DNA of 64,000 nt from the NCBI GenBank assembly GCA_018378255.1, contig JAGZXV010000001.1, positions 1 to 64,000 of the forward strand, written 5' to 3'. The stretch comes from Clostridiaceae bacterium (GTDB lineage: Bacteria; Bacillota; Clostridia; Lachnospirales; Lachnospiraceae). Positions 27,479 through 36,635 of the stretch are shown piece by piece; position 1 is the first letter of the stretch; each line of letters begins with the position of its first letter. The notes below the pieces were generated by a model that saw only the letters and a list, made by a program, of their open reading frames with translations, was not told where the DNA came from and ran no database searches. The translations under genes were made by a program, and so were the position numbers.

Positions 27479-27521
27479 TTGACAACGCATAATCTTTAGT
27501 ATATAATCATTTATGCGTTGT
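27479..27521 (+). promoter_or_regulatory. tRNA operon promoter with an inverted repeat across the -10 box
   Basis: TTGACA (27479-27484), 17 bases, TATAAT (27502-27507): a perfect promoter for the two tRNA genes. Perfect 11-base arms ACAACGCATAA (27482-27492) and TTATGCGTTGT (27511-27521) flank the -10 element. Confidence 0.8.
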
Positions 27522-27567
27522 GAAACGGTGCCGGAAAATGAAGCGTAGGCGGAGTTTTCTGTCAGAT

Positions 27568-27641
27568 CGGGGTGTGGCTCAGTTTGGCTAGAGTACCTGG
27601 TTTGGGACCAGGGGGTCGCAGGTTCGAATCCTGTCACCCCG
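27568..27641 (+). tRNA. tRNA-Pro (anticodon TGG)
   Basis: The acceptor stem CGGGGTG/CACCCCG, the anticodon arm CTGGT-TTGGGAC-CAGG and the T-arm CAGGTTCGAATCCTG are all paired. The CCA end is not encoded. Confidence 0.95.
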
Positions 27642-27664
27642 ATTAACAATTTCATATCCTGTAT

Positions 27665-27734
27665 GCGGGTGTAGTTCAATGGTAGAACACTAGCCTTCCA
27701 AGCTAGATACGTGGGTTCGATTCCCATCACCCGC
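27665..27734 (+). tRNA. tRNA-Gly (anticodon TCC)
   Basis: The acceptor GCGGGTG/CACCCGC, the anticodon arm CTAGC-CTTCCAA-GCTAG and the T-arm GTGGGTTCGATTCCCAT are present. It is co-transcribed with tRNA-Pro; CCA is not encoded. Confidence 0.95.
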
Positions 27735-27749
27735 TTTTTCTTTTGGTCA

Positions 27750-27778
27750 AAGTCCTTGATTTCTCAAGGGCTTTTTTT
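27750..27778 (+). terminator. Terminator of the tRNA-Pro/tRNA-Gly operon
   Basis: AAGTCCTTGA pairs with TCAAGGGCTT (one G-U) and is followed by a run of seven T. Confidence 0.9.
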
Positions 27779-27879
27779 GTTATAAAAATATTAACAGATA
27801 AATTTAAAACATATGTGTAAAACACTGGGGGCAGACTTTTTAGAACAAAATAGATATTATTAGGAAATTTGCAAATGAG

Positions 27880-27937
27880 TTGACAAATATTTGTGAAAAA
27901 TGTATAATAAATCAAAAGTGTTAACGCACACACTTTT
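27880..27937 (+). promoter_or_regulatory. Promoter and operator-like palindrome of the TTT/sulfatase operon
   Basis: TTGACA (27880-27885), 17 bases, TATAAT (27903-27908), both perfect. Directly at the expected start of transcription are the perfect arms AAAAGTGT (27914-27921) and ACACTTTT (27930-27937). A repressor bound there would block initiation; the LacI-type protein at 34075 is the obvious candidate. Confidence 0.75.
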
Positions 27938-27966
27938 AAAAATGATGAAAATGGAGGCATGAGTTT

Positions 27967-29040
27967 ATGAAAAAGCAGGCTATGAGATTCATGAGTATCG
28001 CTGCATGCGCAGCCATGATTATGGTAAGCGGCTGTTCAGGTAAGCAGGCGGAAACACAGACGCAGACACAGGCAGAGAGCCAAAGCGGGGATCAGGCACA
28101 GACAGATGCCAAAAAGGAAACGGAAACAAAAGCTGACACTCAGGATAAGCAGGCAGTTGATTATCCTAAAAGCTCACTGACAATGATTGTACCGGTAGCG
28201 GCAGGGGGGAATATGGATGTTATCGGCAGGATCGCGGCCCGTTACCTGGAAGAAGAGATTGGAAAACCGGTGGTGGTGGAAAATATCAAAGGTTCCGGCG
28301 GCGCGGTTGGAGCGACTACCTATCTGGCAGAAGATGCCAATACGGAGAAGATCATATTTCTTCCGTCGGCATTATTTACAGTAACCCCGCTTTACAGCGA
28401 AACCGAGTATAAACTGGATGACTTCACTCCGATTATCGGATTTAACCAGGCGGTCAGCGGGGTATTTGCAGCAGCCGGTTCAGATATAAAAACATTTGAA
28501 GATCTGAAAAACTTCGATAAGAATCAGACCCTTTTATTTGGCAGCGGAGGAATAGGCGTTGCAAACTACCTGTTCCAATGTGCGGTATATGAAGATCTTG
28601 GATTGAAGTACGACACCATTCCCCATTCCAGCGGATCGGAAGGGCTTGTTAATGTCATTGCAGGAACAACCGATGTTGTACTTTCCTCAATGGCGGCTGC
28701 AAAACAGTATGTGGAAGATGGTTCAATCGTGCCCCTGTTTGTATACTCAGATCAGCCGTACAGCTATTCCAATGGGGTGACAGCGCCTCCATTGTCAGAT
28801 TTTGGTATTGATGCGCCCTATGACACCACTCAGTTCTTTGCCATCCGTTCAGGAACCGACGACAGTATTGTTGACTTTTTGAGAACTTCCATTGAGCATG
28901 TATATGAAAACGAGAAATTTATGGAAGAATATACGGCAGCAGGAGGGGAGTTAATTCCGCTGAAGGGTGATGAACTGAAAGAACAGATTAATTCTCTTCA
29001 GAAAACAGCAGAAGAGATTTACAACAAGATCAGCAGCTGA
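27967..29040 (+). CDS. TTT-family substrate-binding lipoprotein (TctC-like)
   Basis: Binding protein of a tripartite tricarboxylate transporter, 357 residues. It has a lipoprotein signal with SGCS lipobox near residue 21-24 and a Gln/Thr/Glu-rich linker to about residue 60. Then comes the TctC fold: YPKSSLTMIVPVAAGGNMDVIGR (split) and VVVENIKGSGGAVGATTYL, where the two conserved loops bind a carboxylate-type ligand. AATGGAGG lies before the ATG. Tct systems move citrate, tartrate, aromatic acids and similar anions using an ion gradient. The sulfatase genes in the same operon suggest a sulfated anion; this is an inference. Confidence 0.93.
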   Translation: MKKQAMRFMSIAACAAMIMVSGCSGKQAETQTQTQAESQSGDQAQTDAKKETETKADTQDKQAVDYPKSSLTMIVPVAAGGNMDVIGRIAARYLEEEIGKPVVVENIKGSGGAVGATTYLAEDANTEKIIFLPSALFTVTPLYSETEYKLDDFTPIIGFNQAVSGVFAAAGSDIKTFEDLKNFDKNQTLLFGSGGIGVANYLFQCAVYEDLGLKYDTIPHSSGSEGLVNVIAGTTDVVLSSMAAAKQYVEDGSIVPLFVYSDQPYSYSNGVTAPPLSDFGIDAPYDTTQFFAIRSGTDDSIVDFLRTSIEHVYENEKFMEEYTAAGGELIPLKGDELKEQINSLQKTAEEIYNKISS

Positions 29041-29067
29041 TATGTGCACGAAATCAGGGGGGATTTC

Positions 29068-29511
29068 ATGAGAGTTAATATTAAAACAAATTTATGGGCA
29101 GGTATTTTATGTATAGCGGCAGCAGTTGTCATTTGGTTTCTGATTCCTATGCAGATAGGAGAACCGGCATCTGAGAATATCACAGTGAATGCCAGGTTGT
29201 TCCCTCAGATTTTTACTGTTCTGATCGGAGTATTTGGTCTTATCCTGGTGGCCGGCAGCCTGTTATTTCATAAAGAGACTTGTAAGGAACTGTATCTTTG
29301 GCAGGAAGCGAGAGTATTGGGATACTATGGAATGGTTGCTTTGTTTGTGGCAGCCATTCCGGTGCTCGGCTTTTTGATTGCCTCCATCCTTTTTGTTGTA
29401 TTGTCTTTAGTATATTTCAAAAGCAGGAATAAATGGCACTATATATCGGCTGTTTTGGTAGCAGTGATAATATATCTGGCCTTTTCTAAAGGGCTTGGGG
29501 TGCGTTTTTAA
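29068..29511 (+). CDS. TTT-family small membrane subunit (TctB-like)
   Basis: A 147-residue membrane protein with four predicted helices, the normal TctB topology. NARLFPQIFTVLIGVFGLIL near residues 44-63 is the family's most recognisable part. The ATG at 29068 was chosen because CAGGGGGG precedes it; an upstream ATG at 29044 has no site. It sits between the binding-protein and large-subunit genes, as in other tct operons. Confidence 0.88.
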   Translation: MRVNIKTNLWAGILCIAAAVVIWFLIPMQIGEPASENITVNARLFPQIFTVLIGVFGLILVAGSLLFHKETCKELYLWQEARVLGYYGMVALFVAAIPVLGFLIASILFVVLSLVYFKSRNKWHYISAVLVAVIIYLAFSKGLGVRF

Positions 29512-29529
29512 AGGAAGGAGAAAAAGCGG

Positions 29530-31035
29530 GTGCAGATGTTTATTGAAGGATTTCAGAATTTTTTAGATATAAACGTAATCGTATTTTCTGCTGTCGGTAT
29601 GGTTGTGGGAATTATATTTGGAGTAATTCCGGGATTGGCAGCGAATATTGGAATTGTGCTTTTTCTGCCGGTTACCTATATTTTACAGCCGATGGAAGCG
29701 CTTTTGCTTTTACTCGGAATCTTTTGCGGTGCTACATATGGGGGTTCGGTAACAGCGATTTTACTTGGAACACCCGGAACGAATTCCGCGGCGGCAACGG
29801 TTTTGGATGGCTATGAACTGACGAAAAAGAACCAGGCGTGGAAATCCCTGATGATGGCGCTGGTAGCTTCTGTTACAGGAGGAATCATATCCGCACTTCT
29901 GCTGCTGATCGCGGCTCCGTTAATTGCCTCTGTGACAATCAAGTTTGCGCCGCCGGAATTATTTACAATTTCAGTTTTCGGTCTATCGGTGATTGCGGCA
30001 GTTTCAGGCAAGAATTTCTGGAAAGGGCTGATCGGAGGAGCGTTGGGAATGCTTTTGTCTACCGTTGGGTCAGATACAATGTCCGGAAAAACCAGGTTTA
30101 TTTTCGGCAATATCAAGCTGTCCACGGGACTGAGCATGTCGGCCGTACTGTTGGGAATATTCGCTGTTTGTGTCATTTTGGATAAGGCCAGGGAGATTTT
30201 TAGTGAGAATAAAGAAGATATTAAAAAAATAGTATTTTCTCATGACGACAAACTGAGCCTGAAAGAGATACGGCAGTGTGTTCCGCTGATGATGAAGTCC
30301 TCAGTGATTGGCTGTATCATTGGAATTATTCCGGGAGTTGGAGCTGGTATTGCAAGTATTCTCTCTTATAATGAAGCCAAGAGAGTCAGCAAAACTCCTG
30401 AAAAATTTGGATCGGGTATTATTGAAGGGGTGGCGGCTCCTGAGGCGGCCAACAATGCAGTCACGGGATCAGCGCTGATACCAACACTGACTTTAGGGAT
30501 ACCGGGTGCGCCGGCGGCAGCTACGCTTATGGCGGCTTTTACAATTCATGGACTGGTGCCGGGACCGCTGTTATTCAAAAACAGCGGAGTGCAGATGTAC
30601 AGCATCATGATCGGCTTTTTGTTTTTAAACATAATTATGCTTTTCATAGGATATATTATGTGTCGCTTTTTTGTTAATGTGGTACGGGTTCCGTCGCAGG
30701 TGCTGATTCCGATTTTGACACTGACTTGTATTGCAGGCGCTTATTCAGAAAGCGGCAGTATGATTCAGGTGTATACCCTGCTGGCATTTGGCTTCCTGGG
30801 ATATATATTTTCAATTGTTAAAATTCCTGCGATACCGATTGTCCTGGGCTTTATTCTGGGAAGTCTGTCGGAATTTAATTTCCGGCGTTCACTGGTTATG
30901 TCGGATCAGAGTCTGAGTATATTTTTTAAACGGCCAATTTGTATCTTTTTCATTCTTTTGACAATTGTTTTTATTATTACATTGACAGCGGATACAAAGA
31001 AATTAAAAGAAAAAATCACAAAAAGTAAGGGATAA
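29530..31035 (+). CDS. TTT-family large membrane subunit (TctA-like)
   Basis: The transport channel of the system, 501 residues, about 11-12 helices. TctA signatures are GIIFGVIPGLAANIGIVLFLP (near residue 27, split), GATYGGSVTAILLGTPGTNSAAATVLDGY (about residue 73-100, split) and the second half-site GIIPGVGAGIASILSYNEAKR (about 262, split) with EGVAAPEAANNAV and PTLTLGIPG. The start is GTG with AAGGAAGGAG 8 bases upstream. The stop is 2 bases before the first sulfatase ATG, so transport and sulfatase are tightly coupled. Confidence 0.94.
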   Translation: MQMFIEGFQNFLDINVIVFSAVGMVVGIIFGVIPGLAANIGIVLFLPVTYILQPMEALLLLLGIFCGATYGGSVTAILLGTPGTNSAAATVLDGYELTKKNQAWKSLMMALVASVTGGIISALLLLIAAPLIASVTIKFAPPELFTISVFGLSVIAAVSGKNFWKGLIGGALGMLLSTVGSDTMSGKTRFIFGNIKLSTGLSMSAVLLGIFAVCVILDKAREIFSENKEDIKKIVFSHDDKLSLKEIRQCVPLMMKSSVIGCIIGIIPGVGAGIASILSYNEAKRVSKTPEKFGSGIIEGVAAPEAANNAVTGSALIPTLTLGIPGAPAAATLMAAFTIHGLVPGPLLFKNSGVQMYSIMIGFLFLNIIMLFIGYIMCRFFVNVVRVPSQVLIPILTLTCIAGAYSESGSMIQVYTLLAFGFLGYIFSIVKIPAIPIVLGFILGSLSEFNFRRSLVMSDQSLSIFFKRPICIFFILLTIVFIITLTADTKKLKEKITKSKG

Positions 31036-31037
31036 TT

Positions 31038-32474
31038 ATGCAGAATATAATTTTAATAATGGCTGACCAATTTAGGGGAGATTGTATTGGATATGGAGGA
31101 AATACCAGCATTATGACGCCTTATCTGGATGAACTGGCTGCAGACGGCTGTTATTTTGAACGCGCTTATTCACCGTCTCCTACCTGCGTACCGGCGAGAG
31201 CCTGTATGATAACCGGAAGGAAGGCTGCTGATACGGGCTTTTTCAGCAATGATTTTTCCCAGCCATGGGAATTTCAGCAGACGCTCATGGAAACAATACA
31301 TCGGCGCGGATATCAGACGATTAATGTGGGGAAAAATCATTTTAAGCCGTTGAGAAGCAAGATGGGATTTGAGGTAAATCTCTTATATGAAGTGAAGAAT
31401 GATGAACAGGGAACGCCCAGTGATTATCATCTTTGGCTGAACAAGGAAGCGCCGGATGTAAAGGATACGGCAAAGGAGTATTCCCCCAATGCATGGGAAG
31501 TGCTTCCGTGGAATGGGGATTCCCGCCTGCATCCTACGGAGTGGACCGTAACGGCAGCGATGGAGCAGCTTGAACTGAGGGACCCGGTACGGCCTTTTTA
31601 TCTGCAGATCAGCTTTCAGCGTCCCCACCCTCCGCTTGATCCTCCAAAGCATATCCTGGATTTGTATGCCCGGGAGGAGCTGCCGGATCCGGTAATCGGG
31701 CAGTGGGCGCCGCAATTCGATGAAGACACCAATTGCAGCGATCCGTTTGAGGGCAGAATTAACCGGAGATACTTGGCTATGGCAAAGAAAGCCTATTATG
31801 CCAGCATTACCCATATCGACAGGCAGGTGGGCCGGTTCATCCATTATCTGAAACAGAAGGGGTTGTATCAAAATACCACAATCGTATTTGTATCAGATCA
31901 TGGAGAGATGCTGGGAGATCATAACATGTTCAGGAAGGGGCCGTTTCTTGAGGGATCGGCCAGAATCCCCTTTATCGTAAAGTTTGCCAACGGCATTATG
32001 GACGAAGAAAAGGGAACGAAGAAAGACACCCCTGTCAGTCTGCTGGATTTATATCCCACATTTACAGAATTATGCGGTGCGGTATGCCCTAAAGATTTGG
32101 ATGGTATTAGTTTATGCAGATTAATCAAGCATCCGGAACTGAGAGACTACGTATTCAGTGAAAATTATAGGAGCAACCGGCAGATCACCACGGGGGGAGC
32201 TGCCGTCATCGGGCGTCGTTACAAATATATATGGAACAGTTGGCTGGGGGAAGAGTATTTGTTTGATATACAGGCTGATCCGGGAGAGCTTTATAATCTG
32301 GCGGATGATGGGACACAGCGGGATATGCTTGAATATATGCGGGGATTGGTGATGAAAGAATATCAGTCACGGCCGGAGGACAATATGCTTGACGGGGATG
32401 GCAGACTGAAAGCCGGCCGCATTCTTCCCGCGTACCGAAAACCAATAGAGAAATCAAAGCCAATTGGGAAGTAA
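31038..32474 (+). CDS. Sulfatase, Cys-type, cytoplasmic (arylsulfatase family)
   Basis: A 478-residue sulfatase of the alkaline-phosphatase superfamily. The metal site begins with LIMADQFRGD, and the formylglycine motif is CVPAR at Cys50 (SPTCVPARACMITGR). Further metal ligands lie in VSDHGEMLGDH near residue 290 and in RKGPF after it. The Cys must be oxidised by an anaerobic sulfatase-maturing radical-SAM enzyme, which is not in this window. There is no signal peptide, so it works in the cytoplasm on something imported. It follows the tctA stop by 2 bases. The substrate is unknown. Confidence 0.92.
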   Translation: MQNIILIMADQFRGDCIGYGGNTSIMTPYLDELAADGCYFERAYSPSPTCVPARACMITGRKAADTGFFSNDFSQPWEFQQTLMETIHRRGYQTINVGKNHFKPLRSKMGFEVNLLYEVKNDEQGTPSDYHLWLNKEAPDVKDTAKEYSPNAWEVLPWNGDSRLHPTEWTVTAAMEQLELRDPVRPFYLQISFQRPHPPLDPPKHILDLYAREELPDPVIGQWAPQFDEDTNCSDPFEGRINRRYLAMAKKAYYASITHIDRQVGRFIHYLKQKGLYQNTTIVFVSDHGEMLGDHNMFRKGPFLEGSARIPFIVKFANGIMDEEKGTKKDTPVSLLDLYPTFTELCGAVCPKDLDGISLCRLIKHPELRDYVFSENYRSNRQITTGGAAVIGRRYKYIWNSWLGEEYLFDIQADPGELYNLADDGTQRDMLEYMRGLVMKEYQSRPEDNMLDGDGRLKAGRILPAYRKPIEKSKPIGK

Positions 32475-32512
32475 AACAGATATCGTAGGAACAGCGAAGG
32501 AGGAGAAACAAA

Positions 32513-33973
32513 TTGAAAGCAATTATGCTCATGTTTGATACATTAAACCGGCGTTTGCTGGAGCCATACGGGTGTGAGTGGACGAAAACGCCCAATTTTA
32601 CAAGACTTGCAGAACATGGTATTACCTTTGACTGCTGTTATGCCGGAAGCCTGCCCTGTATGCCTGCCCGCAGAGAACTCCACACCGGCAGATATAACTT
32701 TTTACACCGGGGCTGGGGGCCGTTGGAACCGTTTGACGATTCATTGCCGGAGATTTTAAGAGAGAATGGTATTTATACCCACATGATCAGTGACCATCAG
32801 CATTACTGGGAAGATGGGGGCGCAACGTACCATCACAGATATGATACCTGGGAAATCGTAAGGGGGCAGGAAGCGGACAGGTGGAAAGGACTGGTAAGAA
32901 CGCCTGAAATTCCGGAGCACCTGGGACGGGGATGGCGTCAGGACTGGGACAACAGACAGTATATTGATTCTGAAGAAAAGCAGCCTATGGCAGAGGTGTT
33001 CCGGTTGGGGCTTGAGTTTTTAGAGGCCAATAAAGGAGAAGACAACTGGTTTTTACACTGGGAATGTTTTGATCCTCATGAACCGTTTTATGTTATGGAG
33101 CGCTATAAGGAACTGTATCCTCACAGCTATGACGGTCCGCAGTTTGACTGGCCCGAGTATGGGCCGGTGACGGAAACACCGGAGGAAGTACAGCACTGTC
33201 GATATCAATATGCAGCTCTTTTGTCCATGTGTGATGCGTACTTAGGAAAATTTCTGGATTTTATGGATGAGAATGATATGTGGAAGAATACCATGGTGAT
33301 TGTCAATACTGATCACGGTTTTCTTTTAGGAGAACATGACCTCTGGGCAAAGGGTGTGCACCCCTGGTATAACGAAACAGCCCATATTCCAATGTTTATC
33401 TGTGATCCCAGGAGCAAAACAGCAGGACAGCGAAGAGAGGCTTTGGTTCAGAATATTGATATTCCTGTGACCATATTGAAGTATTTCGGGCTGGAAACCA
33501 CGGCCGATATGCAGGGATGTGATTTGGCTCCGGTCATAGAGAGCGATAAACGGATAAGGGACTATGCCCTGTTCGGGATGCATGGCGCCCAGGTGAATAT
33601 CACAGATGGCCGTTATGTCTATATGAGAGGCCCTTCAGCTGAAAATCGTCCCCTTTACCACTATACGCTGATGCCGACCCATATGCGGTGCAGATTTTCA
33701 CCGGAAGAAATGAAAGGCACTGTTATGGATGAAGGGTTTGGCTTTACCAAAGGTGCGCCGGTAATGAAGATCAGCGCTATGGACGATACATCCGGGGATA
33801 TATCCATGAAAAAAAGACTTGAAACCGCATTATATGACCTGGAAGCGGATCCGGGGCAGCACAGCCCGGTAACAGACGAAACAATCGAGCGCAGAATGGC
33901 AGAACAGATGATAAAGCTCATGCAGGAGAATGAAGCTCCTCCGGAACAATATGTCCGTCTGGGTTTAATTTGA
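32513..33973 (+). CDS. Sulfatase, Cys-type, cytoplasmic (paralogue 1)
   Basis: A 486-residue sulfatase starting MKAIMLMFDTLNRR, with the formylglycine motif CMPAR at Cys49 (GSLPCMPARRELHTGR) and a later metal block VNTDHGFLLGEHDLW near residue 263-277. The start is TTG; AAGGAGGAG 7 bases ahead and alignment with the sister protein at 35140 support it. No signal peptide. It is much closer to the sulfatase at 35140 (shared EPFD.S.PEIL.ENG.Y and HYW.DGGA.Y patterns) than to the one at 31038, so it arose by duplication within the locus. Confidence 0.92.
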   Translation: MKAIMLMFDTLNRRLLEPYGCEWTKTPNFTRLAEHGITFDCCYAGSLPCMPARRELHTGRYNFLHRGWGPLEPFDDSLPEILRENGIYTHMISDHQHYWEDGGATYHHRYDTWEIVRGQEADRWKGLVRTPEIPEHLGRGWRQDWDNRQYIDSEEKQPMAEVFRLGLEFLEANKGEDNWFLHWECFDPHEPFYVMERYKELYPHSYDGPQFDWPEYGPVTETPEEVQHCRYQYAALLSMCDAYLGKFLDFMDENDMWKNTMVIVNTDHGFLLGEHDLWAKGVHPWYNETAHIPMFICDPRSKTAGQRREALVQNIDIPVTILKYFGLETTADMQGCDLAPVIESDKRIRDYALFGMHGAQVNITDGRYVYMRGPSAENRPLYHYTLMPTHMRCRFSPEEMKGTVMDEGFGFTKGAPVMKISAMDDTSGDISMKKRLETALYDLEADPGQHSPVTDETIERRMAEQMIKLMQENEAPPEQYVRLGLI

Positions 33974-34007
33974 TTTAATTGATAATGGACGGATTTGGTT
34001 TTTCGGG

Positions 34008-34029
34008 TTACAATCAGATTGGATTGTAA
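34008..34029 (+). promoter_or_regulatory. Inverted repeat ahead of the sulfatase-locus regulator
   Basis: Perfect arms TTACAATC and GATTGTAA with a 6-base loop, 46 bases before the GTG start. It differs in sequence from the palindrome at 27914. It could be an operator or a weak terminator. Confidence 0.45.
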
Positions 34030-34074
34030 TTCGAATAGTCAAAATATCTGACTAAACCATAGGGGGAATACAAG

Positions 34075-35112
34075 GTGTCAAATATAACAATTAAGGAAAT
34101 CGCCCAGATATCAGGCGTATCCGTAGGAACTGTAGATCGTGTACTGCATAACCGCGGGAAGGTGAAAAAAGAAAAGGCAGAGCTGGTTCTTGAAATCTGC
34201 CGCAGAGAGGGTTATGAACCCAATTTGCTGGCCCGCGCCATGATGATGAGAAAGAAGAATCTGCGGGTAGCTGTGATCATTAATAACCCTGGTAAGAATT
34301 TGTTTTCGGAACAGGTAAAAGATGGCTTGGAGGCAGTTCTTAAAGAGTGGAAGGATTATAATGTGGCTTTTGAATACTTCTATCTTCATGATAAGGGCGC
34401 GGAGGAGGAATTGGAGTATCTGGAGCAGATATCCGGAGACGGGAATGGATATGACGGGCTGATCATAAAGCCGGTGAATGACCTTCGAATCAGGAAACAG
34501 CTTGTGGATATGCAGCAGAACGGAATGCCGGTTGTTACCTGCACCTCGAACCTGGACGGTTTCGAACCCCTGTGTTTTGTAGGACAGAATCATGTAAAAG
34601 AGGGGCGTATGGCAGCCAATATGCTGCTGAAATGCATTCCCGATTTGAATGAAGTTGCGATTTTATCAATTAAAAAGATTATCTTTGCAAGAATACAGAA
34701 AATAGACAGTTTTACCGAATATTTAAGGCAGAAGAGAAAGGGAATCTGTATTCATAAGATGATTGAGTATCAGGAGACGGCGGAAGAAGTATATGCCCAG
34801 ACCCTTGAGACTTTACAGGCGCATCCGAACACAGAGGCGCTGTATGCACATACAAGGCATTTGGACGCTGTACACCGGGCTGTGGTTGAGCAGAAAAGAA
34901 ACCGGGATTTGGTGGTGTTTTCTTTTGGGAGCAAGGAGAATTTGAAGGAGTACATCCAGCAGGGCAAAATAACATTCGCCATTGAGGAAACTTCTTATGG
35001 ACACGGTTATTTTGCGGGCAGAGAGATTCTCAATTATCTTCTGACCGGAAAACTTCCTGAGGAGAAGAACCATTATATACCATCCAGTATTTTAATTGAA
35101 GAAACATTTTAA
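34075..35112 (+). CDS. LacI-family regulator within the sulfatase locus
   Basis: A 345-residue regulator. The helix-turn-helix reads ITIKEIAQISGVSVGTVDRVLHNRG (residues 3-27, split), a variant seen in regulators with a RbsB-like sensor. The ligand domain follows (KKNLRVAVIINNPG, YDGLIIKPVNDL, GRMAANMLL). The start is GTG behind AGGGGG. Lying between two sulfatase genes on the same strand, it is the likely local regulator of the operon that begins at 27880. The ligand should be a small molecule made by, or carried in, this pathway; which one is unknown. Confidence 0.93.
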   Translation: MSNITIKEIAQISGVSVGTVDRVLHNRGKVKKEKAELVLEICRREGYEPNLLARAMMMRKKNLRVAVIINNPGKNLFSEQVKDGLEAVLKEWKDYNVAFEYFYLHDKGAEEELEYLEQISGDGNGYDGLIIKPVNDLRIRKQLVDMQQNGMPVVTCTSNLDGFEPLCFVGQNHVKEGRMAANMLLKCIPDLNEVAILSIKKIIFARIQKIDSFTEYLRQKRKGICIHKMIEYQETAEEVYAQTLETLQAHPNTEALYAHTRHLDAVHRAVVEQKRNRDLVVFSFGSKENLKEYIQQGKITFAIEETSYGHGYFAGREILNYLLTGKLPEEKNHYIPSSILIEETF

Positions 35113-35139
35113 ATAGAAGTATTTAAGGGGAGATAAAGT

Positions 35140-36618
35140 ATGAGAGCAGTTATGATTATGTATGATTCCCTGAATAAAAGATATCTGAGCCCTTATGGGA
35201 ACGATTGGGTAAAAACGCCTAATTTTCAGAGACTGGCAGAACACAGTGTGACATTTGATAATTTTTATGCAGGCAGTCTTCCTTGCATGCCTGCAAGGCG
35301 GGAACTGCATACAGGCCGCCTTAATTTTTTACATAGGGGCTGGAGCCCTTGCGAGCCGTTTGATGAATCCATGCCGGAGATATTAAAGGAGAATGGCGTT
35401 TACAGCCATTTGATCACTGATCATTGCCATTATTGGGATGATGGAGGAGCCAATTACCAGAACCGGTTTGCCACTTTTTCCTTTGTAAGGGGTCAGGAAG
35501 GGGATCACTGGATTCCGGATGCGGATCATTGCAATAAGACCCGCGGTGAACAGGACAGGATCAATCGGATGGCAATGACCCGGGAAGAGGATCATTACCA
35601 TGTGCGGTGTTTCCGGGAAGGCAGAGACTTTCTGATAAAGAATCAGGATAAGGATAACTGGTATCTGCAGCTGGAATATTTTGATCCTCACGAACCTTTC
35701 TTTGTACCGGGACGTTTTAAAAGCCTTTATACAGATTTGCCGGACACAACAGACTGGCCTCAGTATTGCCCGGTCGATGAAAAGGATGAGAAATTAAAAT
35801 CATATATTACCAATTATGCAGCGCTGGTAACCATGTGTGATGAGTATTTGGGAAAGATTTTGGATGTTTTTGATGAACAGGACCTTTGGAAGGATACCAT
35901 GCTGATTGTGAATACGGATCATGGATATTTTTTGGGAGAGAAGGGGTATTGCGGGAAAAATTATATGCCTGTTTATGATGAACTGGCGAATCTACCGTTT
36001 TTTATCCATCATCCGGATTACGCCGATGCAGATGGAACGCGCAGGGATATGCTGGCTCAGACACCGGATATTCCTGTGACGATTTTAGAATGGTTTGGAA
36101 TACAAAAAGGAAAACATATGCTGGGACGGGACATAAGCCAGGTGATAAAGGACAGCCGTCCGATCCATGACGCCATATTATACGGATATCATGGAATGCA
36201 TATCAATATGACGGATGGGACTTACACCTATATGAGAAGCGCGGCCAATGAGGACAACAGCCCTCTGTTTCAGTATACGTTAATGCCCTGGCATATTGCG
36301 AAACCGATGTGCGGACAGGAACTTAAACAAGCGGATCCCACGCTTTATACCGGTTTTGAATTTAATGATCATACCCCGGTATTGAAGATTCCTGTGGACG
36401 AACGGTTTGACAAAAAGCGGTATTACCGTTACAGCGGTCATGTAAAATACGGAACACGTTTGTTTAACAGAAAAAATGACCCATGTCAGGAGCAGCTTAT
36501 AAAAGATCCTGAACTTGAGGAACAGCTTTGCAGACAGATGATATCTTTGATGAAAGAGAATGAAAGCCCAAAAGAGCAGTATGTAAGAGTTGGATTAGCC
36601 GTCCCGGAGGACTGTTAG
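35140..36618 (+). CDS. Sulfatase, Cys-type, cytoplasmic (paralogue 2)
   Basis: A 492-residue sulfatase starting MRAVMIMYDSLNKRYLSPYG, with the motif CMPAR at Cys49 and the metal block VNTDHGYFLGEKGY. It is a clear paralogue of the protein at 32513, with an insertion near residues 125-150 and a longer C-terminus (GHVKYGTRLFNRKNDP). AGGGGAG precedes the ATG and the LacI gene ends 27 bases upstream. No signal peptide. Different insertions in the two paralogues suggest different but related sulfate esters. A strong terminator closes the locus. Confidence 0.92.
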   Translation: MRAVMIMYDSLNKRYLSPYGNDWVKTPNFQRLAEHSVTFDNFYAGSLPCMPARRELHTGRLNFLHRGWSPCEPFDESMPEILKENGVYSHLITDHCHYWDDGGANYQNRFATFSFVRGQEGDHWIPDADHCNKTRGEQDRINRMAMTREEDHYHVRCFREGRDFLIKNQDKDNWYLQLEYFDPHEPFFVPGRFKSLYTDLPDTTDWPQYCPVDEKDEKLKSYITNYAALVTMCDEYLGKILDVFDEQDLWKDTMLIVNTDHGYFLGEKGYCGKNYMPVYDELANLPFFIHHPDYADADGTRRDMLAQTPDIPVTILEWFGIQKGKHMLGRDISQVIKDSRPIHDAILYGYHGMHINMTDGTYTYMRSAANEDNSPLFQYTLMPWHIAKPMCGQELKQADPTLYTGFEFNDHTPVLKIPVDERFDKKRYYRYSGHVKYGTRLFNRKNDPCQEQLIKDPELEEQLCRQMISLMKENESPKEQYVRVGLAVPEDC

Positions 36619-36635
36619 GAAGATGAAATCAAATG

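Noticed and set aside
27365..27730. Minus-strand reading frame across the tRNA-Pro/tRNA-Gly genes (contains GVTGFEPAT)
   Set aside because: This peptide is the well-known false translation of antisense tRNA; the region is two clear tRNA genes and their promoter.
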